Positions 53,947-61,521 of a stretch of DNA of 64,000 bases are shown here, one piece after another (positions within the stretch are counted from its first letter, which is position 1; each line of letters begins with the position of its first letter). This stretch comes from Luteibacter flocculans. Lineage in GTDB: Bacteria > Pseudomonadota > Gammaproteobacteria > Xanthomonadales > Rhodanobacteraceae. The stretch lies in the NCBI RefSeq assembly GCF_023612255.1, contig NZ_CP063231.1, positions 3,838,501 to 3,902,500 of the forward strand. Reading direction: 5' to 3'. The position numbers were made by a program, and so were the translations under genes. The notes below the pieces were generated by a model, which was not told the DNA's origin, searched no databases, and was given only the letters and a program-made list of their open reading frames with translations.

Positions 53947-53981
53947 TCATCCACAGAGTTATCCACAGGACTTGTGGATAA
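53947..53981. promoter_or_regulatory. Cluster of three DnaA boxes upstream of priA
   Basis: TCATCCACA (53947-53955, one mismatch), TTATCCACA (53959-53967, perfect) and its exact reverse complement TGTGGATAA (53973-53981) lie within 35 bases. TTATCCACA is the high-affinity DnaA site. It may control priA or titrate or reactivate DnaA; the usual origin genes (dnaA, dnaN, gyrB) are not nearby. Confidence 0.7.
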
Positions 53982-54132
53982 CACGGAAAGCGGTCGCCCA
54001 GCAGGCACTTAGCTCGTATTCCTCTTTCGAGGGATCTCATTCGCGGGCAAGCCCATGTGCCGATGACCAATCATTGACCAGCAAAATCGGCATACCCCAT
54101 GAAACAGGCTCTGCGATAATCCGTCCGAGCTC

Positions 54133-56307
54133 ATGACCGCCGTCCTACGCGTCGCCCTTCCCGTACCGCTGCCCACGCTGTTCGACTACCTGCCCCCGGA
54201 GGCAGGTGACGTCCAGGCGGGATCCCGCGTGCGCGTGCCGTTCGGCCGGGGCGAGATGGTCGGCGTGGTGGTGGATCCCGCGGCCGAGGCGGCGGTGGGC
54301 GCGAAGCGTCTGAAACGCGCTATCGAGGTACTGGACCCCTACCCGCTGCTGGACGCCGAACTGCTCGCGACCCTGGCCTGGGCCGCCGACTACTGGGCCG
54401 GTGCCCCGGGCGAGGCGGTGGCCAATGCCTTGCCACTCGCCTTGCGCGAGCCGCGGCCGCTGCCCGCTACCGGCCGTGAGGTCTGGGGCTTGACCGAAAC
54501 AGGCCGCGAGGCGCACGACAGCAAGCGCCGCAAGGGCGCATCAGCAACCCTTCTGGACGCTCTCGCCGACGGGCCGCGCAGCGCCGAGGACCTCGGCCTC
54601 GCCCTGCCCGACTGGCGCGCCGCGGCACGGCGGCTGCTGGAAGCCGGCCTGCTCGAAAAGCGCATGGTCGAAGAGGCATCCATGCCCGCCATGCCCGCGC
54701 CAGGCCCGGCCCTGAGCGACGAACAAGCGGCCGCCGTGGCGGCGATCGGCGAAGGCTTCGGCGGTTTCCAGCCCTACCTGCTGGACGGCGTCACTGGCAG
54801 CGGCAAGACCGAGGTCTATCTCGCCCTGATCGAGCGGGCGCTGGCGGAGGGCAAGCAGACCCTGCTGCTGGTGCCGGAGATCGGGCTGGCGCCGCAGACC
54901 GTGCGCCGCCTGCGCGAGCGGCTTGGCGTAGCGGTGGAAGTGCTGCATTCGAACCTCGCGGAGGGCGAGCGCGCACGCGCCTGGCTGCGTGCCCGCAACG
55001 GCAGCGCGCGCGTGATTCTCGGCACGCGTTCCGCCGTGTTCACCCCGTTGCCGGAGGCTGGCCTGATCGTCGTGGACGAAGAGCACGACCCGTCCTACAA
55101 ACAGCAGGAAGGTTTCCGTTACCACGCGCGCGACCTCGCCGTGGTGCGCGCTCGTGCGTTGGGCGTGCCGGTGGTCCTGGGTTCTGCCACGCCATCGCTC
55201 GAAACCCTGGGCAACGTAGAAGCCGGGCGCTATCGCCGGTTGGTACTGCGCGCACGACCGAGCGCCTCGCAGCCCACGCGCGTGCAGATCGTGGACATGC
55301 GTGCGCAACGGCTGGACCACGGTCTGTCGCCGACGCTGGTTCACGCCGTGGCAGCCTGCGTAGAACGCGGCGAGCAGGCGCTCGTGTTCCGCAATCGACG
55401 GGGCTACGCGCCCGCCCTGCTTTGTCACGATTGCGGCTGGCACGCCGACTGCCCACGCTGCGACCGGCCGTTGACACTGCATGCCGGACGGCGGCGCCTG
55501 ATCTGCCACCACTGCGATTACACGACGGCGGTACCCGCGGCCTGCCCCAGCTGCGGCTCGGCGAACCTCAGCCCGCAGGGTCAGGGCACGGAGCGCCTCG
55601 AAGAAGCGCTGGCGGAACGCTTCCCCGATATCCCCGTGGTGCGCATCGACCGCGAGACTACGCGGCGGCGCGACGCTTTCGGCGACATTCTGGACGGCCT
55701 GCGCGAGGACAAGCCGGCGATCCTGGTCGGCACGCAGATGCTCGCCAAGGGCCACGACCTGCCCAATCTCACCCTCGTCGCCATCGTCGGGGTGGACGAA
55801 GGGCTGCACAGCATCGATTTCCGCTCGGGTGAACGCCTGGCTCAGCTTGTCGTGCAGGTCGCCGGCCGCGCCGGCCGCGCGAGCAAGCCCGGCAGCGTGC
55901 TTCTGCAGACCCATCATCCCGACCACCCGATGCTGCACGCCTTGTTGCGCGGAGGGTACGCCGCGGTAGCGACCGGGCTGCTCGAGGAACGGCGATTGCT
56001 CGACCTGCCGCCCTACGCGCATCAGGTGCTTCTGCGCGCCGATGCCCTGGGCCGCGCCGAGGTGGACGTGTTCCTCGCCGAGGCACACGCCTTGATCGGT
56101 GAGCCGAAGGAACTGCGCGTCGCCGGGCCGATGCCGGCGCCCATGCCGCTGCGCGCCGGCCGGCATCGCGGCCAGCTCCTGGTCGAGGCGAGCACGCGCG
56201 CGCGCCTGCACAACTTCCTGCGACCGTGGCAGCAAGCGCTCGCCGGCCTTCCGGCGGCACGCAAGGTCCGCTGGTCGCTGGACGTCGATCCCATCGACCT
56301 GTACTGA
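54133..56307 (+). CDS. priA: Primosomal replication restart helicase PriA
   Basis: PriA recognises stalled or repaired forks and reloads the replicative helicase. The 724-residue protein (family about 730) has the N-terminal 3' DNA-binding domain (VALPVPLPTLFDYLPP), a winged-helix region, Walker A GVTGSGKTE near residue 220, DEEH (VVDEEHDPSYKQ) near 315, the eight-cysteine zinc module at about 431-475 (CHDCGWHADCPRC ... CHHCDY ... CPSCG), and helicase C motifs up to VQVAGRAGRASKPG. The gap upstream holds a DnaA-box cluster. It stands alone; tal follows on the same strand 121 bases later. Confidence 0.95.
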   Translation: MTAVLRVALPVPLPTLFDYLPPEAGDVQAGSRVRVPFGRGEMVGVVVDPAAEAAVGAKRLKRAIEVLDPYPLLDAELLATLAWAADYWAGAPGEAVANALPLALREPRPLPATGREVWGLTETGREAHDSKRRKGASATLLDALADGPRSAEDLGLALPDWRAAARRLLEAGLLEKRMVEEASMPAMPAPGPALSDEQAAAVAAIGEGFGGFQPYLLDGVTGSGKTEVYLALIERALAEGKQTLLLVPEIGLAPQTVRRLRERLGVAVEVLHSNLAEGERARAWLRARNGSARVILGTRSAVFTPLPEAGLIVVDEEHDPSYKQQEGFRYHARDLAVVRARALGVPVVLGSATPSLETLGNVEAGRYRRLVLRARPSASQPTRVQIVDMRAQRLDHGLSPTLVHAVAACVERGEQALVFRNRRGYAPALLCHDCGWHADCPRCDRPLTLHAGRRRLICHHCDYTTAVPAACPSCGSANLSPQGQGTERLEEALAERFPDIPVVRIDRETTRRRDAFGDILDGLREDKPAILVGTQMLAKGHDLPNLTLVAIVGVDEGLHSIDFRSGERLAQLVVQVAGRAGRASKPGSVLLQTHHPDHPMLHALLRGGYAAVATGLLEERRLLDLPPYAHQVLLRADALGRAEVDVFLAEAHALIGEPKELRVAGPMPAPMPLRAGRHRGQLLVEASTRARLHNFLRPWQQALAGLPAARKVRWSLDVDPIDLY

Positions 56308-56373
56308 GCCAGGGACACTCAGCCGCTCACGGGAGGTGGATGTCCGCTGACCGATACTTACGGATGCCTACAT

Positions 56374-56402
56374 TTGTCGGGCGATAGGCGCGACAATAGA
56401 TC
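56374..56402 (+). promoter_or_regulatory. Possible tal promoter with inverted repeat
   Basis: TTGTCG (56374-56379) may serve as -35 with ATAGAT/TAGATC as -10 about 16-17 bases on. The same bases form TTGTCG-N11-CGACAA, a perfect 6-bp inverted repeat. The match to consensus is only moderate. Confidence 0.35.
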
Positions 56403-56428
56403 CCTTATCAGGTAACGGAACCCCCAAC

Positions 56429-57382
56429 GTGACCAGCCAACTCGAACAGCTCCGCAAGATCACCACCGTCGTGGCCGATACCGGCGACATCTCGGCCATC
56501 GAGAAGTACAAGCCGCAGGACGCCACCACCAATCCGTCGCTTCTGCTCAAGGCCGCCGGTATCCCGAACTACGCGGGCTACATCGACGAGGCCGTGCAGT
56601 GGGCCAAGTCCCAGGGCGGCGACCGTGATCGCCAGCTCACCGACGCCAGCGACCGCCTCGCCGTCCTGATCGGCCGCGAAATCCTCAAGCTGGTGCCGGG
56701 CCGCGTGTCCACCGAAGTGGATGCCCGCCTGTCGTTCGACGAGACCGCCTCCATCGAGAAGGCCAAGCGCCTGATCGGCATGTACGAAGAGATCGGCATC
56801 GATCGCAAGCGCGTGCTGATCAAGCTCGCTTCGACCTGGGAAGGCATCCGCGCCGCAGAAAAGCTGCAGAAGGAAGGCATCGACTGCAACCTCACCCTGC
56901 TCTTCAGCTTCGAGCAGGCCGTGGCGTGCGCCGAAGCCGGCGTGTTCCTCATCTCGCCGTTCGTGGGCCGCATCTTCGACTGGTACGTCGCCAATACCGA
57001 CAAGAAGACCTACGCCCCCGAGGAAGATCCGGGCGTGCAGTCGGTCCGCCGCATCTATGACTGGTACAAGCTGCACGACTTCAAGACGGTCGTCATGGGC
57101 GCCAGCTTCCGCAACATCGGCCAGATCCAGGCACTCGCCGGCTGTGATCGCCTCACGATCGCGCCTGAGTTGCTGAAGGAACTGGACGAAACGAACGACG
57201 CCCTGCCGGTCGCGCTGAAGGACATGGGTCGCCGCGAAGCGGCCACCGAGAAGCTCACCGAGGCCAAGTTCCGCTGGGGCCACAACGAGAACGCGATGGC
57301 CACCGACAAGCTGGCCGAAGGCATCCGCAAGTTCGCCGTGGATCAGCGCAAGCTCGAAGAGCTGCTCGGCGCCAAGCTGTAA
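56429..57382 (+). CDS. tal: Transaldolase B
   Basis: Transaldolase moves a dihydroxyacetone unit between sugar phosphates in the non-oxidative pentose phosphate pathway. The 317-residue protein matches E. coli TalB along its length, with GTG start giving [20 protein letters not shown]. The Schiff-base residue is Lys132 in [15 protein letters not shown], and [13 protein letters not shown] and [29 protein letters not shown] are the family signatures. It ends just before a strong hairpin shared with the convergent aldehyde dehydrogenase gene. Confidence 0.96.
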   Translation: MTSQLEQLRKITTVVADTGDISAIEKYKPQDATTNPSLLLKAAGIPNYAGYIDEAVQWAKSQGGDRDRQLTDASDRLAVLIGREILKLVPGRVSTEVDARLSFDETASIEKAKRLIGMYEEIGIDRKRVLIKLASTWEGIRAAEKLQKEGIDCNLTLLFSFEQAVACAEAGVFLISPFVGRIFDWYVANTDKKTYAPEEDPGVQSVRRIYDWYKLHDFKTVVMGASFRNIGQIQALAGCDRLTIAPELLKELDETNDALPVALKDMGRREAATEKLTEAKFRWGHNENAMATDKLAEGIRKFAVDQRKLEELLGAKL

Positions 57383-57391
57383 GAGACACCA

Positions 57392-57428
57392 CCACGCGAA
57401 GAGGATCGAGCGTTACCTCTTCGCGTGG
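57392..57428. terminator. Hairpin between convergent tal and aldehyde dehydrogenase genes
   Basis: A perfect 13-bp stem (CCACGCGAAGAGG and its complement) encloses an 11-base loop, with no T-run on either side. Its place in the 50-base gap between converging genes suggests transcript ends or mRNA stability in both directions. Confidence 0.6.
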
Positions 57429-57432
57429 CGCG

Positions 57433-58830
57433 TCAGCGCCGGATTTTCAGCGCCAGCAGGCGCTTTATCGCCGCCCCGTACGGTGGCCGCAGCAACGCCG
57501 TGACATCGAAGCGCGACTGCCGATAGACGGCACGCGCGTGACTGAATGTCCGGAAGCCGTCTACCCCGTGGTACGCCCCCATGCCTGACGGACCAATGCC
57601 ACCGAAAGGCAGGTCGTCCATCGTCAGATGCACGATCGTGTCGTTGAGCGTGACGCCACCCGCCACAACCCGCGAAAGTACGCGCTCGCTTTCGACGCGG
57701 TCGTCGCCGAAGTAGTAGAGGCTCAGCGGACGCGGGTGGGCGTTGACGTAAGCAATGGCGTCATCGATCGCGTCATACGGAACGATCGGCAGGATCGGCC
57801 CGAATATTTCTTCTTGCATGACCGCCATGCCGTCGTTCACCCCGGTCAGCACGGTAGGTACAAGCCGCCGCTCGTCCGCCCTGCCGCTTTGAACATGCAG
57901 CGGATGACGTACGGCGCCCTTGGCTTCGGCGTCGTCGAGATAACCGCACAGGCGATCGAAGTGCCTGGCGTTGACGATCGCCGCATAGTCGGCGTTGCCA
58001 TCGAAGGTGGGGAACATCGCGACCGTGGCATTCTTCAATGCGCCGATCAAGGCGTCCACCTTGCTCCGCTCTACGAGCACGTAGTCCGGCGCGACGCAGA
58101 CCTGGCCTGCGTTGAGCGCTTTGCCGAACATCAGTCGTCGTGCGGCGAGGTCCAGATCGGCGTCGCGACCGACGATGGCCGGCGACTTGCCGCCCAGTTC
58201 GAGGGTGACCGGTACAAGGTTGTCCGCTGCCGCACGAAGGATGTGTCGCGCAACCGATGTCGCGCCGGTAAAGATCAGATGATCGAACGGCAGCGCCGCA
58301 AAGGCTGCGCCCACGTCGGCGTCGCCAGTGAAAACGGCGACCTCGGTCTCATCGAATGCCCCCGCAATCAGCCGCTGCATGAGTGCAGACGAGCGCGGCG
58401 TGAATTCGGAAGGCTTGATCATCGCCCGGTTTCCCGCAGCGAGAATCCCGGCCAACGGCGCGAAGGTGAGATTGAACGGGAAATTCCACGGCGAGATCAG
58501 CCCGACGACGCCCTTGGGCTGGTAGTCGATCCAGGCGCGTGCGCCAAGCCACGCCAGGGCACCCGGCGATACCTTGCGCGGTTCCCGACGCATCCACTGC
58601 CGCACGTGACGGCGTGCATGCTTCAGCGGCTCGATCGACGCCGCCACATCGGTGACCATGGACGCGACGATCGGCCGATGACCGAAGTCCTCTCGCAACG
58701 CGTCGGCGATGTCGGCGGCATGGTCGACCAGCAAGCCGATGGCGCGGTCGAGACGATCGATACGCAACGCGGCCGAGGGCGAGCCGTCGTTGAGCTGGGC
58801 GAGTTTCTGGCGGTCGAGGATGTCACGCAT
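57433..58830 (-). CDS. Aldehyde dehydrogenase, coniferyl-aldehyde-dehydrogenase-like
   Basis: This 465-residue NAD(P)-dependent dehydrogenase oxidises aldehydes to acids. GVVGLISPWNFPFNL carries the cofactor-binding Asn, Glu211 in LELGGKSP and Cys245 in NAGQVCVAP are the general base and nucleophile, and QEEIFGPILP and FGGIGPSGMGAYHG are further family stretches. The short form without the C-terminal oligomerisation arm, plus SPGALAWLGARAWIDYQPKGVV, fits the CalB (coniferyl aldehyde) / class 3-like group. The true substrate is unknown. ATGs at 58830 and 58854 are both in frame; 58830 gives the shorter N-terminus (MRDILDRQKLAQL). Confidence 0.87.
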   Translation of the reverse strand: MRDILDRQKLAQLNDGSPSAALRIDRLDRAIGLLVDHAADIADALREDFGHRPIVASMVTDVAASIEPLKHARRHVRQWMRREPRKVSPGALAWLGARAWIDYQPKGVVGLISPWNFPFNLTFAPLAGILAAGNRAMIKPSEFTPRSSALMQRLIAGAFDETEVAVFTGDADVGAAFAALPFDHLIFTGATSVARHILRAAADNLVPVTLELGGKSPAIVGRDADLDLAARRLMFGKALNAGQVCVAPDYVLVERSKVDALIGALKNATVAMFPTFDGNADYAAIVNARHFDRLCGYLDDAEAKGAVRHPLHVQSGRADERRLVPTVLTGVNDGMAVMQEEIFGPILPIVPYDAIDDAIAYVNAHPRPLSLYYFGDDRVESERVLSRVVAGGVTLNDTIVHLTMDDLPFGGIGPSGMGAYHGVDGFRTFSHARAVYRQSRFDVTALLRPPYGAAIKRLLALKIRR

Positions 58831-58937
58831 GCCGCCACTATAGCGTTGTGGCATGCGCGTCGCCCCGACCCGTGCCGATAACGGTCACACCCGCATCGCA
58901 GCGCCCTACGGCTGCCGCGAGCGGCGGGTAACGTATC

Positions 58938-60359
58938 TCATGACGCGCTCCACCCACCACCGAGCGCACGCACCAGTTGCACGCTGGCGCGAAGCTGCCT
59001 TGTTTCCAGGTCGATCACGCTGCGACGCGCATCCAGCGCCGCGGTTTGCGCCTGCACCACGTCGAGGTAACCCACGGCGCCCTCGCGATAGCGATTGAGC
59101 GAGAGATCCACCGAGCGCTGAGCCGCAGCTGCTGCCGCGCGCTGATCGACCAGCGCCGTGCCGAGATCGCGCAGCAGCGTGAGGTTGTCCTCCACCTGCG
59201 CGAACGCCGCGAGCGCCACACCGCGATACTGCGCGCCGGCTTCGTCCGTCGCGGCTTTCGCAGCCTCCACGCCCGCCTTGCGACGCCCGCCGTCGAAGAC
59301 GTTGAGCAATAGCGTCGGCCCGATGGACCAGAACCGGTTCGGTGCGGTGGCGATGCTTCCCCAACGGTCGCTCTGCCACCCGCCTTGCCCGTCCAGCGTG
59401 AGCTGCGGGAAATACGCGGACCGTGCCACGCCCACGCGCGCGTTTGCCGCCGCCGTACGTCGTTCGGCGGCGGCAACGTCCGGTCGTCGCTGCAGCAGCA
59501 GCGACGGCACTTCAAGCGGAATGGAAGGCACCTGCACCGGCGCGTCGTTTGCCGCGAGGGTAAAGCCCGAGGCGGAATCGCCGACGAGCACCGCGATGCC
59601 GTGCAGGACCAGCGCGCGCTGCGCCTGCGCCTGAGTCAGTTGCGACTTCGCATTCGACAGCTGGGTCTCCGCACGCGCCACATCCAGGCCGGAAGCGATC
59701 CCGCCCTCGTGGCGCGAGCGAGTCAGTTCGAGTGCGCGCGCAAACGCATCGATGCTCTCGTTGAGCACCTTGATCTGCCGATCGAATCCGTTGAGCTGCA
59801 GATAACTGTCTGCGAGCTGGGCCTGCAGGCTGAGGCGCACCGACGCGAGATCCGCCGCCGAGGCGGCCTGTTCCGCCGTGCCCGCCGCGACGGTATCGCG
59901 CACGCGACCCCACAGGTCGATCTCGTAGTCGAGCTGACCGCCGACCGTGTACGAATCGTAGTAGGTCGGCGACGTGGCGCCGCGTAACGGACGCGTATCC
60001 GATTGGCGATTGCGTGAGGCATTACTGTTCAATCCCACCTGCGGGTACAGGCCGGCACTCACCTGCCGAGTAAACGCCACCGACTGCTGATAGTGCGCCA
60101 GTGCCGCGGCGAGCGTCGCGTTGTTCGCCAGCAACTTCGCCTGCAGGTCGTCGAGGCGCGCGTCGCCGTAGAGCTTCCACCAGCCATCGCGATCGAGATG
60201 ATCGGCCGGCGTCGCCTCGACCCACGGACCCGACGCATTCGCATAGTGCTCCGCGACAGGTGTCTCGGGCACCTTGTACGCAGGCGCGAGCGAACACGCC
60301 GACAGCCCGAGCGACACGCACGTGGCGACCGCCATGGCGACCCAATCAAGCCTTGGCAT
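58938..60359 (-). CDS. RND efflux outer-membrane lipoprotein, NodT/OprM type
   Basis: This 473-residue protein has a lipoprotein signal (MPRLDWVAMAVATCVSLGLSAC|S). Two repeated OEP domains (about 60-260 and 280-465) build the TolC-like barrel and alpha-tunnel; VGGQLDYEIDLWGRVRDT and LLLQRRPDVAAAERRTAAANARVGVARSAYFPQLTL are the family's typical stretches. It completes the tripartite pump coded just upstream on the same strand. Its start overlaps the adaptor gene by 14 bases. I took the ATG at 60359, since the longer reading from 60434 would put the signal peptide internally. Confidence 0.92.
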   Translation of the reverse strand: MPRLDWVAMAVATCVSLGLSACSLAPAYKVPETPVAEHYANASGPWVEATPADHLDRDGWWKLYGDARLDDLQAKLLANNATLAAALAHYQQSVAFTRQVSAGLYPQVGLNSNASRNRQSDTRPLRGATSPTYYDSYTVGGQLDYEIDLWGRVRDTVAAGTAEQAASAADLASVRLSLQAQLADSYLQLNGFDRQIKVLNESIDAFARALELTRSRHEGGIASGLDVARAETQLSNAKSQLTQAQAQRALVLHGIAVLVGDSASGFTLAANDAPVQVPSIPLEVPSLLLQRRPDVAAAERRTAAANARVGVARSAYFPQLTLDGQGGWQSDRWGSIATAPNRFWSIGPTLLLNVFDGGRRKAGVEAAKAATDEAGAQYRGVALAAFAQVEDNLTLLRDLGTALVDQRAAAAAAQRSVDLSLNRYREGAVGYLDVVQAQTAALDARRSVIDLETRQLRASVQLVRALGGGWSAS

Positions 60360-61521
60360 GATCGCCTTCCGCGGTCTTGGGTACCTGGATGCGCACCGTA
60401 TCGCCATCGGCCAAACCATCCGGCGGGCTTTCAATCAGTCGATCGCCCGCGGCAAGGCCGGAACCGAGCTGCACCGTCTTACCGAAGTCGCGAGCGATGG
60501 TGACCGGCTTGAACGTCACCTTGTTGTCGCGATCGACGACGGCGACCCGCAGGCCCTTGTCGTCGAAGACCAGCGCGCTCGCGGGCACGCGCAACAGCGA
60601 CGCGTTGGCCGGCAGATCGAAGGTCGCACTGGCATAACCTCCGGGCAGGAGCTTGCCGTCGCTGTTGTCGACCAGCACCTGCACCAGCGTCGTTCCCGAG
60701 GCCGCATTGATCGCCGAGGAGCTGGCCTCGATCGTGCCCTTGAACGTTTGCCCCGGGTACTCCGGCACCGTGAGTTTCACCGTGGCGCCCTGCTGGATGG
60801 ATGGCGCGTAGTTCTGCGGCACGTTCACGTACAGGCGCAGCTTGCGCACGTCCGAGATCACGAACAGTTCCTGGCCGCCACCGCCTGCGTTGATCAACGC
60901 ACCCACGTCGGTTTCGCGCGCCGTCACCACGCCATCGAACGGCGCCACCAGCTTCGCAAAACCCTTCAACGCTTCGATCCGCTCGAGATTGGCCTGCGCC
61001 GCCTGGGCCAACGCGTGCTTGGCGTCGTAGTCGCCCACCTTCTCGTCCACTTCCTGCTTGGACACCGAATCGGAATCGCGCATCGCCTGCCAGCGCTTGG
61101 CGGTCGTCTGCGCCAGTGCCTCGTTGGCTCGCGCGCTCGCGAGATCGGCCTTGGCCTGCAGCAGCTGCTGGTCGAGATCCGGCGTTTCGATCTCCGCGAG
61201 CACGTCGCCCGCCTTCACCTTTTGCCCGATGTCTGCCTTCCAGTACTTCAGGTATCCGCTGGTGCGGGCAAAGATCGGTGCGCGCGTATAGGCGGCGAGG
61301 CGACCGGGAAGATTGAGCTCACCGCCGCCCTGCCCGCCTTCTGGCGTCACCACGCTGACCGTGGGGACGGCTTGCTGATCGGTCCATTCGCGTAGCTTGC
61401 GCGAGTCGTTGGCGCGCGTCGCTACGCCGGCCACGACGATCGCGAGCACGACGATCGCAACGATGATGCCGGCCAGACGAAGCCGGCGCGGCGGAGGTGT
61501 GTGCAACGTATCAGGCGACAT
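60346..61521 (-). CDS. RND efflux periplasmic adaptor (membrane fusion protein)
   Basis: This 391-residue adaptor joins the RND pump to the outer-membrane channel. It has a short cytoplasmic start (MSPDTLHTPPPRRLRL), a membrane anchor (AGIIVAIVVLAIVVAGVAT) instead of a lipoprotein signal, a lipoyl domain split around an alpha-hairpin (RTSGYLKYWKADIGQKVKAGDVLAEIETPDLDQQL ... LVAPFDGVVTARETDVGALI), and beta-barrel and membrane-proximal domains. The start at 61521 overlaps the permease stop by 11 bases. Substrates are unknown. Confidence 0.92.
   Translation of the reverse strand: MSPDTLHTPPPRRLRLAGIIVAIVVLAIVVAGVATRANDSRKLREWTDQQAVPTVSVVTPEGGQGGGELNLPGRLAAYTRAPIFARTSGYLKYWKADIGQKVKAGDVLAEIETPDLDQQLLQAKADLASARANEALAQTTAKRWQAMRDSDSVSKQEVDEKVGDYDAKHALAQAAQANLERIEALKGFAKLVAPFDGVVTARETDVGALINAGGGGQELFVISDVRKLRLYVNVPQNYAPSIQQGATVKLTVPEYPGQTFKGTIEASSSAINAASGTTLVQVLVDNSDGKLLPGGYASATFDLPANASLLRVPASALVFDDKGLRVAVVDRDNKVTFKPVTIARDFGKTVQLGSGLAAGDRLIESPPDGLADGDTVRIQVPKTAEGDHAKA

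Larger units (their letters stand above)
53744..54132. other. Non-coding gap upstream of priA
   Basis: These 389 bases have no convincing gene. About 53850-53900 is unusually AT-rich for this genome and includes a -10-like TAAAAT (53883) within an inverted repeat. A DnaA-box cluster follows at 53947-53981. The last 100 bases before the priA ATG show nothing clear. Confidence 0.65.

Noticed and set aside
53744-54132. A chromosomal origin.
   Set aside because: Despite DnaA boxes and an AT-rich stretch, dnaA, dnaN, recF, gyrB, rpmH or parAB are not next to it, and only three boxes are present.
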